This document shows, one piece after another, positions 1 through 10,709 of a stretch of DNA of 64,000 bases. Under the pieces are notes generated by a model. The model made no database searches, was not told the origin of the DNA, and saw nothing but the letters and a program-made list of their open reading frames with translations. The DNA lies in contig PDUO01000024.1 of NCBI GenBank assembly GCA_003008705.1, positions 437,120 through 501,119 on the forward strand, given 5' to 3'. Origin of the DNA: Pezicula radicicola (Eukaryota > Ascomycota > Leotiomycetes > Helotiales > Dermateaceae). The translations under genes and the position numbers were made by a program. How positions within the stretch are numbered: the first letter of the stretch is position 1; the number at the start of each line of letters is the position of its first letter.

Positions 1-97
1 TTAGGTCGTTCGAGTACATCAACAGAACTCAGAGCGTTTTGCAATTTCATTTTTCAGAAGTATTTTCTTAGATGACAGGTGCTGTTATGTATGATTA

Positions 98-172
98 GAT
101 CAAGTCGATTAAGTTACTTGAGATAAGTCGGGTTACTCAAATCAAGTGAGTTACCCAAATAAGTCGGTCGCT
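98..172 (-). repeat. Degenerate ~20-bp repeat cluster (AGTAACTNACTTG family), copy a
   Basis: Short run of imperfect units reading AAGTTACTTGAGA, GTTACTCAAATCAAGTGAG, TTACCCAAATAAG. It is the reverse complement of the units seen downstream of position 3634. It lies just past the 3' end of the Pol5 gene. No coding potential is seen here. Confidence 0.5.
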
Positions 173-235
173 AAATACAACAATGTGGTATTGTTAAATC
201 TCAAGAGATACTCTGGTTTCTATAAAATCAATTTT

Positions 236-3200
236 CTAATTTGTACTGATATTAGAAGCTTGACTTTGAACCCAATTATTCCATTCATCCATGAAAGAAG
301 GCTGCATATAAGCTCTACCCGCCTCGATTTCACTCTGGGACTCAACATATACCTTTGAAATCTTCTTGAAATTCTTCTTATCCGCCCGAAGTAAGCTTGA
401 CGCAATTAGCAGACTAGCAGTGCTGGCAGCCTTTGCTAGAGCGTGAGACGTGGATTTGGTTGCTTCAGTGTGGATTGATTTCATCAGCTTAATTTGCTCC
501 TTGACGCTAACATCATCTTGCGACTTTCCCTTTCGTGCCTTTTTAGCTGCCTTTGCGAACAACGATATTATTTTTGAAGCTTTCTGTGTCAGTTCTGGGG
601 TGTTGGTAGAACGTATGAGATTCAGCAAGGGAAGTAAGAGTTCGCAAGCGAGAGGATTTGTGGGCTGTTTTTTGACGTAGATCTCCAGCAAGTCTAGAAC
701 CCGTGACTTGAAGTTCACCATAGTCTCCTTTGCATCTTTCTTCTCTTTTTTCTTGCTAGGCTCCTTCTTCCGTTGTGAAAAGATCTCGACGAGTTTTGAG
801 TCGAGAGCCATCATCTCGGAATCACTCATGTCAGCATCACTCTCAGATTCTCCATCTTCCCCGCCTTCTGGGTTAAGTTTGCGAGTCCCAAGTGCCTTTG
901 CGAGAGCCTCGTCTAGCTTCTTGTTTTCTTCGTCATCCTCGTCGTCATCCTCGTCGCCATCATCATCGGCCTGGTCCAAATCTTCGCCATTGATAATTTC
1001 GACGTCCGAATCCAGTTCATCGTCATGTACTTCGCTGTTGGCTCCGTTTCCATCAATGACTTCTACATCCGAATCCAATTCTTCCTCATTGCCATCCACG
1101 TCCATTTCATCTTCATTTTCTGGTTCTTGATCGAAAAGTTCTTGTTGTCCTTTTAGACTCTCACTGGATCCGAGCACGTCCGTCATTAAAGTCAAACAGC
1201 CCTCTGTCATCTCATCCACGAATGCTGTGAATACCAGGTTACTGACCTTCCGAAGAAGGACAGAGGGTTTGGAGATAAACGAAAGTAGCAATTCCACCAG
1301 GACCTCCGAAGTTTCAGACTTTGAAGTGTCTGTCGCTTTTCTCCCCACAAGCCCATTGTAGCATAGTTTCAATTCGTCCAGGACCGATACAGCTTCCGGA
1401 TCACCATTGTAAAGTTGGAAGAGGACAAGAGCGTAAAGGATAGAAAGCGCCTGTAAACGTGCCGTTATATTTCGATTTTCTGTTTTCTGGGCCGAGATAT
1501 TGTTCAGGATTTTCATCATTGTGATTGTTGCTTTATTCTTCGCTTTGCTGACTTGCCCATCCATCTGCACAACATTCCAACCATCGTCTTCATTGAACCC
1601 GTTATCCTCGACAGTAGCGTGACGAGGATGGGAGCGAAACTCGGAGACTAAGTCGGCAGGAAGAGCGTTTTGTTCACGACAGGTGATTTCAACAAGTAAA
1701 TCGCAAGGATAGTGATATCCGTTGAGGTCAGTGAGTAAAGGAGTGAAGGCAGACATAAGTCGATCTCGGAACAAGTTTCGAGTCTTCTCTGTGACGGGTG
1801 GCTGAAATGTCTTATTTTCGCGAGCAATTTTAGTACCATAAGCAAAGTCTGCAAGTGTTGGCAACACATGTGTTTTGACCCAGGTGTTGTTTTCAAGAGG
1901 GGTCGCTCTATCGGATCGGCGGATGAGACTCAGCAGACTGTGTAAATAGTCACCAAACGTTTGACGACGCGACTCGGCTTCCTGAACAGCTTCAGAACCC
2001 TCAATGACCACAACTGGCTTTAGCAGAACAGACATGACCTGTGAAATGGTGCTGCCATTCGTGTCAACAATGGTTAACGAAAGGAGCTTATCCACGGTCT
2101 TCGTCTTCGTTAGTCCGTCGAAATTGTACTTGCCGTAGCATCCAATTAAATGTGGAAGAATGATTGGCAGCAGTGAGCGGTAAGCTTCAACAGCTTGTTC
2201 CAAAGCTTCCAACGTTTTTTTCGCAGCATGGTACAAGAAACGCTCCTCGTCTTTAACGGAATTGATAAGACATCGGACAAGATTGCGACTGAATATGCAT
2301 TCCACCAAGTGGCCATAGATCTTCGCATCCTGGAGGACTTTTTGAAACAACAAGAACCCCCAGTATTTGCGTTCCCGAGAAGCATTAGTTCCAAATAGAT
2401 TTTCTGTAGGTGCAAATTAGTATGAAGATTAATAATTTGTAGACAAGGTATAGAATATTTACCATCCACGACAACCTTCCAGAATGTCTCGAACTCGTCT
2501 CGAGTATCCTGTTTCTCGTTTTTTGCAGGGTTTACAAGTACATTCAATAGAATGGTCCATACGAAGTGTAGCTGAGGATTCCAACTGCCAGTCTGGGTTG
2601 CTGGTTGAATCTTGTCAGCTTTGGCTTCTTTGTCCGGACTCTCCTTCATGGCCCTGGCGAGAAGCCTGAGATTCTGCAGAGGGTCTGCATTATTTCCCCA
2701 TGGCTTGCTCTTCGTCTTCATGTTGGGGAAGTGTTGTTTCGCGGTTATCCAAATGCCCACCCCTTCGGAGGTCAACGCGAGGCCAGCGTCGTATATTATG
2801 TTCAGGGTAAGTTCAACCTGAGCTTGTCTCGGCATTTGTTCCAAAGCCTTAACAATGACCTTTCCACAAGCTTCACGAATCCAAGGCTTCTTCTTTGCCA
2901 GCTCCAATAGCTTCTCCAGTATTAAAATCCACCTTGAGCATGTCTCGTCCTCATTAAAAAGTATTTTGGCATCCACGAAGCTCTGCAATCCAAAGAGCAA
3001 ACCCAGCATGTGCTCCGTCTCCTGACCGCTAGCATCGCCTTCAGGTCGCATCCGAACAATCAGAATCTCAAGGACGGACTCGAAGGTCAAACCATTGTAT
3101 TTCTCCGCTGCAAGGTTTCCTGCCCCGCCAAACAATTGTCCCAAAACCTCCACCAACACAAGGCTATATCCAATCCTTGATCCTTTCCTGCTTGTCGCAA

Positions 3201-3486
3201 GGCCTCCGAGTAATCGATTTAGATGATAATTTAGCGTAGGTTCTGAAACACCAGCACCACCCAACAAGCATGTCAAGTATGCTTCAGCTGCAAGTAATCT
3301 TTGGTTGGCATCTTCGTCACCGAGGAGGCTGTATAAATCAGCTTGTCGCTTTCGATCCACGCCTTTAGGATCGTCGAGAAAGGGAGACAAATCGATATTG
3401 AGGGTAGGAAGAGTCTGCTGTTTCTTTGCTGGAGGCCCATTTGAAGGCGCGGTCTGTTGCGCCGAACGCTTTCGTTTGCTGCCCAT
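236..3486 (-). CDS. POL5: DNA polymerase phi / Pol5, nucleolar rDNA transcription factor (MYBBP1A family)
   Basis: Two exons, 3486-2463 and 2403-236, joined across a 59-bp intron (2404-2462). The join restores the family-typical motif RERKYWGFLLFQK and gives a 1063-residue protein. Residues 1-20 are basic (MGSKRKRS). The body is helical-repeat (HEAT-like) sequence typical of Pol5/MYBBP1A. A long Asp/Glu-rich tract follows, encoded around 900-1130, then a Lys-rich segment and a helical C-terminus. Despite its name, the family acts in the nucleolus on rDNA transcription and ribosome production rather than as a replicative polymerase. I chose the ATG at 3486 because MGSKRKR is the usual start; an in-frame ATG at 3525 would add 13 residues. 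The family call is from remembered similarity and is strong. Confidence 0.9.
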
Positions 3487-3633
3487 CTTAGATTGTAGAG
3501 AGGTTTCTTGGTGGAGGAGGGACATTCGTCTTCGGAACTTTTTTTCTGCCGACAGCTCAGTGGCTCACCGCTTTATTTATGGACCGCTTTCTGACTAGCT
3601 CCAATACACCACCTACCTGGATTGAACAACTTA

Positions 3634-3806
3634 CATGTTTTGGGTAACTGAATTATTTGAGTAGGTAATTAACATATGTCCTACGTAACTTGGTTCAAAT
3701 AACTCCTTTGTCTCAAGTAATTCACTTTTTTTAAGTGACTCACTAATCTAAACAACTAACTTAATATAGGTAACTCACTTTTTTTAAGCAATTAACTTAC
3801 CGTAAG
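3634..3806 (+). repeat. Degenerate ~20-bp repeat cluster, copy b
   Basis: Successive imperfect units such as GTAATTCACTT, GTGACTCACTAATC, TAACTCACTTTTTTTAAG and CAATTAACTTACC lie 18-21 bp apart. The common core is TAACTNACTT followed by a T-rich stretch and then GAG or AAG. The cluster sits about 150 bp upstream of the Pol5 start codon. No ORF is associated with it. Confidence 0.6.
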
Positions 3807-3949
3807 CAGCAACTGTTGAATCAAAAGAAATAGGTATGCGATTATCCTCCTGTGGCTACTATAAGGAGGCCTATTTTTACACACTAGTTCCTTGCAAAAT
3901 ACAACACTTTTACCTATCCATATTTTGCTCCCAAATAGCCATTCCATTC

Positions 3950-4350
3950 AACAGTAACTTACTTATCTCAAGACTTAGTAGCTTATATAATTTGTGTAAG
4001 TCACTTATCTCGAGTAATTCACTTAGTTTTAATAACAGGGATTCGACACCCCGACGATTTCACCACCAAAATGTGTTATGTATTTTGCTGTGCACGTCCT
4101 ATTAGTCCGTGGAGATGGCGATAGTTACACTACTCGAGTAGGGAGTAAGCGACTTGACTTAATTAGATGACCGAACTTGAGTGACTAACTTATACTAAGT
4201 CTTGAGTAGCTTCCATAATTTGGGTAATTGACTTAACATAGCTAACTAACTTGCCTCGAGTGAATCACTTGTTTCGAGTCTTAAATAACTGACTTTTCCA
4301 AAAATTTGAGCAACTTGACTTGAATAACCAACTTGTTTTGAGCAACTGAC
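3950..4350 (+). repeat. Degenerate ~20-bp repeat cluster, copy c (longest)
   Basis: This is the longest array of the family, roughly twenty degenerate units with interruptions. Readable units include GAGTGACTAACTTATACTAA, GGGTAATTGACTTAACATA, GAGTGAATCACTTGTTTC, GAGCAACTTGACTTGAA and GAGCAACTGACTTAAC. Consensus is about GAG-TAACT-N-ACTTG-TTTC with 18-20 bp periodicity. Spacing and sequence drift exclude a CRISPR array, which would need exact repeats and unique spacers. Confidence 0.6.
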
Positions 4351-5176
4351 TTAACTGCAGAGCCCAGGTTTACTTGAAGAAAATCGTGACTAAGAGGCGC
4401 GCTCTTGGCCACAACGACTCTGACGCGTTATACAAAGCGACATCGGTAGACTGGAATCCTCTTCATTCGCGCAAGTACAGTACATAGGTATATAAATAAT
4501 TTCCAGGCACAGGTGACAATTGCATGTCCGCCTGATACTCGTAAGATCCAGCGAAGTATTCCATGATTGGCGGAAGAGGCGTACCTAGCATTTTGGGAGG
4601 TGGTTTATTTTAGTAATCATCGGCCGACAATGAGAGGGCGTACTGTAAGGCTGAGAACAGGCAGCTCTGAGGGGCATTAATTCGCGCGGCGCAAACACTT
4701 TCCCAGTTGGTGGTTTACCAATATTCACTCAAGTCGTACGTTACTGTTCACCGCATTCTTTTCGTTGTTACCGACCTTAAGCTTTTAGTAAGTGCTTACA
4801 GCAAGCAACACTGAATAGAATCAAAAGTAGACTTCACTCTGGATATTTGTCTCCTATTCTTGCGCATGTCCTTGAGATAGAAAATATGGCGTCTCTTTCA
4901 CCGTTATGAAGCCTTTATTTCATGAAATATATACTTTTTATCCCTGTTGCTGTGCCTTAAGTCTAATTATACGGTTAAATCCACAATGCTTACAACGGTC
5001 AATTATCCGGAGCTAAGCAACTTCAAGCTTCGATCCCGACCGAGAGCTTTCCAAGAATGCTTGCCTCAACTCTGCAGCTGCTCGTATTTACTACTTTCTT
5101 ACCTTACGAGCTTACTTGTCATTGATACTGTATGCATAAGAGCAGCAGGCAGCAGGATGCCTTCAGAAATTGTAAG
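4351..5176. other. Intergenic stretch, no gene seen
   Basis: Between the repeat cluster and the secreted-protein gene. It holds a 109-codon open frame at 4947-5276 with no recognisable features, which I do not accept as a gene. I see no other structure. Confidence 0.4.
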
Positions 5177-5184
5177 TATATATA
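5177..5184 (+). promoter_or_regulatory. TATA-like box of the secreted-protein gene
   Basis: TATATATA 92 bp upstream of the start codon at 5276, a usual distance for a fungal TATA element. Judged by sequence and position only. Confidence 0.4.
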
Positions 5185-5275
5185 CTTGCGATGAAGGCCA
5201 TTCAGAGCTGTTAACAACGCAAGACTCAATCCTTCCACTTCTTCTGTGTGTTCCCTTCAGAGTTGAAGCGCCATA

Positions 5276-6295
5276 ATGTTATTCTCTGCCTCTGCCTTGT
5301 TCCTCCTCGCTGTCCCAGCACTTGGGCAGACTCTTAACTCATGGGGCCAAATATTTACCGGTTGTTGTGGCTCTGCCGATCACTATGTTGACCAAGCTGT
5401 CGACGGTAACCCCGACACCTACTACGAAAACGATGGCCTGCCCGCCCAACTTGCCCTCCTTTTTAACAACCCGAGACCCTACACCGGATTCTATGTCCAA
5501 TCCTCTGGCTCCTACATCACCGACTACTATGTCAAAGCTGTGGACTCTCACTCCAATACCGAATACGTTGTTGGCAGAGTTTCTAATGCTGCTTCCAACT
5601 TCACCGTCATCAATTTCTATAATGCTGAAGGCGAACCTCAGATAAACACCGCCACTATCTTCGTCTACATCACAGGCACCTTAGACAACAACAGTACCGC
5701 CATTGTTAACGAGATCTATCCAATCTTTCCCGGCGACACCATTGTGTACCCACCAGGCCAATCTGCCTCGCCATCCCCAACTCAAACCACTACTGCGACG
5801 CCTACGCCAACCTCAACCATCTACCCAACCCCAACCGCCACGGACCTGAAACTCAACTCCTGGCCTACTTCTGGTGCCAACAAGCCGATCCCCATTGGCG
5901 GTAGCAATAGCGCCGCCCTGGTCGACGGTGACCCATCCACAGGCTCTTCAGAACCCCTCGTGACCAATCTCGGCTATCCCGGCGTATACGACTTACTCTT
6001 CAACGGCGCAACCACCTATGCTGGCGTCTACATTCTATCCGAGTCTCCCAACTACTTGACAGATTACCACGTCCTAGCTCAAAACACAACAACGTATGAA
6101 ACATTCGAAGTGTGCCGGATCACAGGAGCCACGTCTAATTTCACCGTCTGCCCATTTATCAATGAGGCCGGTGCCCCAGAGTACAACACGGCCATAATCG
6201 AAATCTATCCAGATGCTGTTTATGGGGGAGGCAGTACTGCCGTTATCAATGAGATATATCCAATATATCCTGGTGACACGATCGTGGATGTCTAA
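5276..6295 (+). CDS. Secreted protein with two tandem discoidin-like (F5/8-C-like) repeats
   Basis: Single exon, 339 residues. Residues 1-17 form a clear signal peptide ending ...VPALG. Two homologous modules follow: module A about 19-158 and module B about 192-339. They are joined by a Pro/Thr/Ser-rich linker (about 158-190) likely to be O-glycosylated. Corresponding landmarks are DGNPDT (43) and DGDPST (217), YITDYYV (80) and YLTDYHV (260), SNFTV (107 and 287), and NEIYPIFPGDTIV (145) and NEIYPIYPGDTIV (325). The order of motifs resembles a galactose-binding-like beta sandwich, so carbohydrate binding outside the cell or on the wall is likely but inferred. Several NxS/T sites are present. 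No GPI signal or catalytic motif is seen. The repeats are diverged, so the internal duplication is old. Confidence 0.75.
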   Translation: MLFSASALFLLAVPALGQTLNSWGQIFTGCCGSADHYVDQAVDGNPDTYYENDGLPAQLALLFNNPRPYTGFYVQSSGSYITDYYVKAVDSHSNTEYVVGRVSNAASNFTVINFYNAEGEPQINTATIFVYITGTLDNNSTAIVNEIYPIFPGDTIVYPPGQSASPSPTQTTTATPTPTSTIYPTPTATDLKLNSWPTSGANKPIPIGGSNSAALVDGDPSTGSSEPLVTNLGYPGVYDLLFNGATTYAGVYILSESPNYLTDYHVLAQNTTTYETFEVCRITGATSNFTVCPFINEAGAPEYNTAIIEIYPDAVYGGGSTAVINEIYPIYPGDTIVDV

Positions 6296-6658
6296 TGATA
6301 GTTAGAAGTTTGGTGCGATCTTTCTTTAGTAATCTGAGGGAATTTCCGGACTACCTTCAAAGATGGACTTCTCTAATTTGTGCGTTTCATTTCATAGACT
6401 TCCTCGAGACTGGTGTTGCGGTCAGCTAGACTTATAGAGTCAAGGCAGAAATATATGACTTTAATCTCATTAAAACGTACAGTAGTCCAAGCTTAGCCCA
6501 TACAAACGCCAGCTCTCCGATACAATCTTCCCACATCAGATCCAGGGTTACCAGCCCCCAACGAAGATACGAGACAAGCTTACTATACAGCAAACAAACG
6601 CCTAACCACGTTACCCCCCAAAAAGCTCAAAGAACTCCCCCAAGTACCCTATAAATCA
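6296..6658. other. Convergent intergenic region
   Basis: It separates the 3' ends of the secreted-protein gene (plus) and the LysM gene (minus). I see only AT-rich untranslated-type sequence. Confidence 0.4.
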
Positions 6659-7313
6659 CTAAATGGAGTTAACACAAATCTCCCCACCAATCCATAACGC
6701 ATCACAATCTATCCCATCATTCATTTCCTGCAGCTCAACAACACTCATACCGTATTCCTGCGCAATTGCATAGCACGTGTCTTTATCCCGTACTGTATAT
6801 ACCCTCTCGTGCTCCCCACACGAGGTCGTTGTGCCTTCTTCCAAGTGAGAGCCCGGCGCCTGCCCGCCCGTTAGGAATCGGAAAAGAAGGAGAAGGACGA
6901 CACAGCACAGAACTACGAAAGGTGCGAAGAGGCGCCAGTCTCGTTTTTCTAAGTCTTTGATTATTTCACTGTCGTTGCGACCTTCGGAAGGGCGGTCATC
7001 GATACTTGTGCGATGGTTGTTTGAGCTGACTGTTTTGCAGATGGTGTCAGAAACTATGTTCGTTAAAAGAAAAGCTGCGAACCCATACCTTGTCTTAGAT
7101 TCCCATATCTGGTTCCTGGGGCTCCTTCCCAATAGCTTCCATCTGCGTCCTGGTAGGTGTAGATTTGGGTGTCTGCATCGTAGCCTACGCGTTCCATACC
7201 CTCTGGAAGACGGTAGTCATCCTTAAGATACGTTAGGATTCAAGGAAAGAATTGTACGAGGAACTCGCGGTAACAAAGGTACATACCTCATCGTATTGTG
7301 ACCAGCGACCCAT
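6659..7313 (-). CDS. Membrane-anchored LysM-domain protein
   Basis: Three exons: 7313-7287 (27 nt), 7221-7089 and 7029-6659, with introns of 65 bp (7222-7286) and 59 bp (7030-7088). The splice joins keep frame and give 176 residues. The N-terminus MGRWSQYDEDDYRLPEGM leads into a Tyr/Asp-rich, WW-like segment (to about 50). One hydrophobic helix lies at about 88-106, and a single LysM domain at about 129-174 (ERVYTVRDKDTCYAIAQEYG ... WIGGEICVN). LysM domains bind chitin-type glycans. There is no signal peptide, so the helix should act as a signal anchor (type II) with LysM outside. That differs from the secreted LysM effectors of plant pathogens. A caller that misses the microexon would start inside intron 2. 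Confidence 0.8.
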
Positions 7314-7444
7314 CGTGATAGCATTCGAGTGTGGTTATTACAGCTTTAAATAAGAGCTCACGTTGAGTTGACGTTGTTGGACTGATGACATCGCTATCGC
7401 TTACGTACCCCGCCATATAGAGTCGCCACTCAGGGGTAAAGCAG

Positions 7445-7717
7445 CACATGTGCTCTCCATCATCGAAATAAGCGGCCTACTGTATTTTGACACATTGGCC
7501 TCAACACCAAATACTTTGTTATTTACCCTCCTGCTCTCCTAAAAATTATTAAAAAAAAATCGTGTTTATTTGTACATAAACTAAACTGTCCCATATTCTA
7601 TTTTATTATAAAAAATAAGAGTAAATAATGTACAAAAAATACGATTTTTTTGGCTGTTGTCACCTGCGCACTAGTGTGTCAAAATAGGCCGCTTATTTCG
7701 ATGGTGGAGAGCATGTG
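7445..7717. mobile_element. MITE-like element with ~45-bp terminal inverted repeats
   Basis: The left end (7445-7494) and right end (7675-7717) are inverted copies that share CACATG..CTCTCCA, CATCGAAATAAGCGGCCTA and TTTTGACACA. The left copy carries two small insertions. The 180-bp interior is A/T-rich and non-coding. A diverged relative starts at 13964, at the left end of the piggyBac-type element. I could not fix a target-site duplication. It is a non-autonomous element by structure. Confidence 0.7.
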
Positions 7718-8336
7718 TTAGAGAATAGTTGGTCAGTGATAGTGCTGGTAAAAATAGCAGACTTAAGCAATTTCTTCACTCCCTTCGTAGGCTGTGTATC
7801 TTCTTTCGTTGTAGTATAAATCTAACAGTGCCTTTATCGACTTGGGAAATCAACAAGTCTCTAGATTTAAAGGAACAATTATTGCCCAAGTAATGATTCC
7901 TTACTTATTGCTATTGGTATGGTGGGGTGGTAGCTAGGTATAATATTGGACTTGAACAAATTCTATACTTTTAGATTTAATACTTTATATATGTCTTACT
8001 AATAAGCAGAGCTACTTCGTGGGTATCTGTCATTAAGTAAAAGTAGTATAATCTTAACCGATTTCAGGCAATCGCTCTTTTTTTAATATATTAACAAGAG
8101 AGTAGCAAGCTCAGAGAGTCCTTGCTAATATCTAGCATATATGTGATCTACTTTAAAACCTAGAAAACAGGCGAACGAATGGCTTGTCGCTCTTTCGACC
8201 TCTTAGTAAGGCTAATAAGTTATACAAAACGATTGGTTTTAAGCTCTTCAAAAACATTCATAAATGGTAACAAGAGTGTGTGTGTGAGAGAGTATACCAC
8301 AACATAAAGAACTGCAAAAAACAAAGCCATTAAATC
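7718..8336. other. AT-rich intergenic DNA
   Basis: No gene or repeat is recognisable. It contains a short GT-microsatellite near 8275-8290. Confidence 0.35.
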
Positions 8337-8689
8337 TCAATAACAAGCCCATCTCGAAATCTTCTTCCTCCCCATTAAATTATTATTACCCCCAAGAAAG
8401 AACTCCTCTAACCTCTCCCTCCTCTTTTCCCACCTTTTTCTCTTCTCCTCATCCGCCCACCTCTTCCGTTCCCTCGCCCCTTTTAATTTCCCCTCTCTGT
8501 GTAAATTAGCAGCTCTCTCCTCATAAAACCTAGCTTCCGAAAGCGAAAGTCTCGGATTTTTAGATCTTCGAAGAGAGGATTATCGGCTGACCATAATTGT
8601 TTAGCTAGGATTTGAAGTTTTTGATGTTCTTATTCTGCGATTTGGGAATTGTGGTTGGTGATGTTGGCTGCTGCTCCAGTTATGAACAT
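8337..8689 (-). pseudogene. Decayed gene for a charged, coiled-coil protein of unknown function
   Basis: Read on the minus strand from an ATG at 8689, a coding-like frame (MFITGAAANITNHN...) meets TAA after about 19 codons. It then continues (EHQKLQILAKQLWSADNPLF) and shifts frame by one base near 8550. From there it reads SEARFYEERAANLHREGKLK and a Lys/Arg/Glu-rich tail to a stop at 8337. Amino-acid composition and codon choice look coding on both sides of each break. The TAA could come from CAA by a CpA-to-TpA change. I do not recognise the family. The alternative is that this is chance coding-like sequence. Confidence 0.45.
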
Positions 8690-9419
8690 TTTATATGAGT
8701 GAGTGAGTGAGTCTGTTGGGGTTTTGTTGTGGTAGTAGGTAAGATATAGATTTTTATGGATCGTATTAAACTATGGTTAATGGTGATTGGGATAGGATTA
8801 TCCTATTTTATTGGGAAATTGTGATTGTGCATGTAAGTATGAGAGGGAAACGTTAGTAGGATGGTTGAATTGGAAATTGGTCTACCTTACCTAGGTGCCT
8901 AAAGTAGACAGATTAGCGTACATTTGAATAATGCTTGACATTAGGGCCATGTTTTTTTTAAATAGGTAGTTAAAAACAATGAGAGCTAGTAAGATACTCT
9001 AGTTTTTTAAGCTTGGTATAAAATCGTGAAATAAATGAACTAAGCTGGGTTTAGCCTGCAAGTGTCCCTAGTTGAGAAGTAGGGGTTATAATTAAAGTTG
9101 GCTTTGGCTGGACGGGAGACTAGGTACTAGTAGGTAATTAGCAAACCAATCAGAGTTCTTGAGCGGCTTTTAAGAATACGAAAAATACTACACTAGTAAT
9201 CGTCCACTTGAATGATCAACGCCAACTACGTAACTAGTATAGCTGTAGGTTAAATTATGGATATTTCGAAAAGAGAGATATATGGCTAACATTTTGTTTT
9301 AACATTCATGTGATATTTCACAAAATCCTAAGCTAACATACAATCAAGAAAGTAAAGAGGGTTTAAGAGGACAAGCCAATAAATCCCATGACACTTTCCC
9401 CAGATTCTCCATTAATCCA
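8690..9419. other. AT-rich intergenic DNA
   Basis: Low-complexity AT-rich sequence with a TGAG triplication near 8697-8712. No gene is seen. Confidence 0.35.
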
Positions 9420-10025
9420 TTAATTATAAGTCATAAACACACCTGCAGCACCAGCACCATTAAGCGCATTAAAATACTCCGTAAACTCCACAGCACTATT
9501 CGTCCCAACCCAATCAGCAATGGCAAAAATAAACCCCAGATTCCCTGCACAACTCTCACTATTAATCACGCTTGTCGTTCCCGGCTGAAAAGTGACTGTT
9601 CCGAAGGTACCTTGCCACGCCGGCAGAGTAGACCAAGATAAATTATTCGGATACACGATCCTTGAAGGATCGCTTCTGTAGACGGCATATACGTTGACCT
9701 GTGGGGAACCGGAACTTGTGATTGGATAGTTGGCAGGGAAAGTGTATGTGAGTGTACAAGTATTTGCGCCTGAAGGGATATTTTGGAAGGCGACGTATTG
9801 GTAGGCTCGGTTTACTTGACGCCCAGTTTGTGGGTCGATGAGTGTTGAGACGTGAAACAATTGTGAGTTGGGGGATACTGAGGTGGGATTTGCTTCGTAG
9901 AGGGTTTGGAGGATTGTGGGGAAGACGGTGGTGATTTGGCGGGGTGATGAAAGGATGGGCGTTGGTGTGGCGGTTATGAGGGTGAGGAGGGTGGTGAGAG
10001 GGAGGAGGAAGGTTGTGTAATGCAT
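9420..10025 (-). CDS. Small secreted protein, But2 C-terminal-domain-like
   Basis: Single exon, 201 residues. Residues 1-19 form a signal peptide (MHYTTFLLPLTTLLTLITA). The mature part is a beta-rich domain with FPTILQTLYEANPTS, FQNIPSGANTCTLTYTFPAN, VNVYAVY and a C-terminal SESCAGNLGFIFAIADW segment. This pattern resembles the 'ubiquitin 3 binding protein But2 C-terminal' domain common in secreted proteins of filamentous ascomycetes. Two cysteines (in NTCTL and ESCAG) could pair. The function of this domain in secreted proteins is not established. No GPI signal is seen. The family call is from memory and moderately sure; secretion is well supported. Confidence 0.7.
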   Translation of the reverse strand: MHYTTFLLPLTTLLTLITATPTPILSSPRQITTVFPTILQTLYEANPTSVSPNSQLFHVSTLIDPQTGRQVNRAYQYVAFQNIPSGANTCTLTYTFPANYPITSSGSPQVNVYAVYRSDPSRIVYPNNLSWSTLPAWQGTFGTVTFQPGTTSVINSESCAGNLGFIFAIADWVGTNSAVEFTEYFNALNGAGAAGVFMTYN

Positions 10026-10709
10026 TTTGCTGAAGTATTGAATATTGTTTCCAAATTTGAGAAGTATAATTTCAAGGCTAGAGATGCAATGATTCCTCTT
10101 TTAATTTAATCTTCTGGATCAAAGGAGAAATAATGCTCTTTATATCCCTGAGGTAAAGGATAGAAATACCTTATTTTATTTTCATTCCTACCTCATTCCT
10201 ACAACGTCATTCGTATCCAACGTAGTCATGTTTCACGAAATAGCAGCTCGTGCAAAGCCACATTTATTCACTCCGCAAAAAAAGACAAGAGACTTAAAAG
10301 AGCCAAGAAATAAGCACATCTGTGCCAGTTCACCGCAGATACGAAGACAATCACACGATTAAGTCGTAGTTGACAGAACCTTTAGCGAGCTGAAAAAAAA
10401 TCACCCAACTTTCAGCCTTCTAATCAGCTTCCTCTATCAGCAGAGTAAGACATTAATACACTGTTAAGTAGTACGTTTGTATTTCAAAGCTAGGACGAAC
10501 TCGGTCAGAATGCTTTAGTCTCTATGATACCCCGCATTTTCAAGTTACACCAATACGAGAAGCCTTCATGTGGCGCAACACAAGTAGCAAATTAATAATG
10601 CTCATACTTCAACACGTTAACACGTGTTTTCCGTATTTACTAAATATAAGATAGTGCTTACTTAAACCAGTTATTATCAACCTAGGAAGCACAAAACAAG
10701 TGATTTCAA
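10026..10709. other. Not one region but two flanks: 5' flank of the But2-like gene and 3' flank of the hydrolase gene
   Basis: It holds a TATA-like element at 10137-10143 for the gene ending at 9420. The remaining sequence shows no gene. Confidence 0.35.
10137..10143 (-). promoter_or_regulatory. TATA-like box of the But2-like gene
   Basis: TATAAAG on the minus strand, 112 bp upstream of the start codon at 10025. Confidence 0.4.

Noticed and set aside
708..1130. 140-codon Ser-rich plus-strand frame
   Set aside because: Antisense of the Asp/Glu-rich tract of Pol5; the Ser runs are reverse-complement shadows of GAN codons.
4028..4050. tRNA B-box-like GATTCGACACCCC
   Set aside because: Does not fit GGTTCGANTCC and no acceptor or anticodon arm can be folded around it.
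3950..4350. Possible CRISPR-like array
   Set aside because: Repeats are degenerate, no constant spacer length or unique spacers, and the genome is eukaryotic.
4947..5276. 109-codon frame before the secreted-protein gene
   Set aside because: No domain, no signal peptide, and it overlaps the promoter and leader of the next gene.
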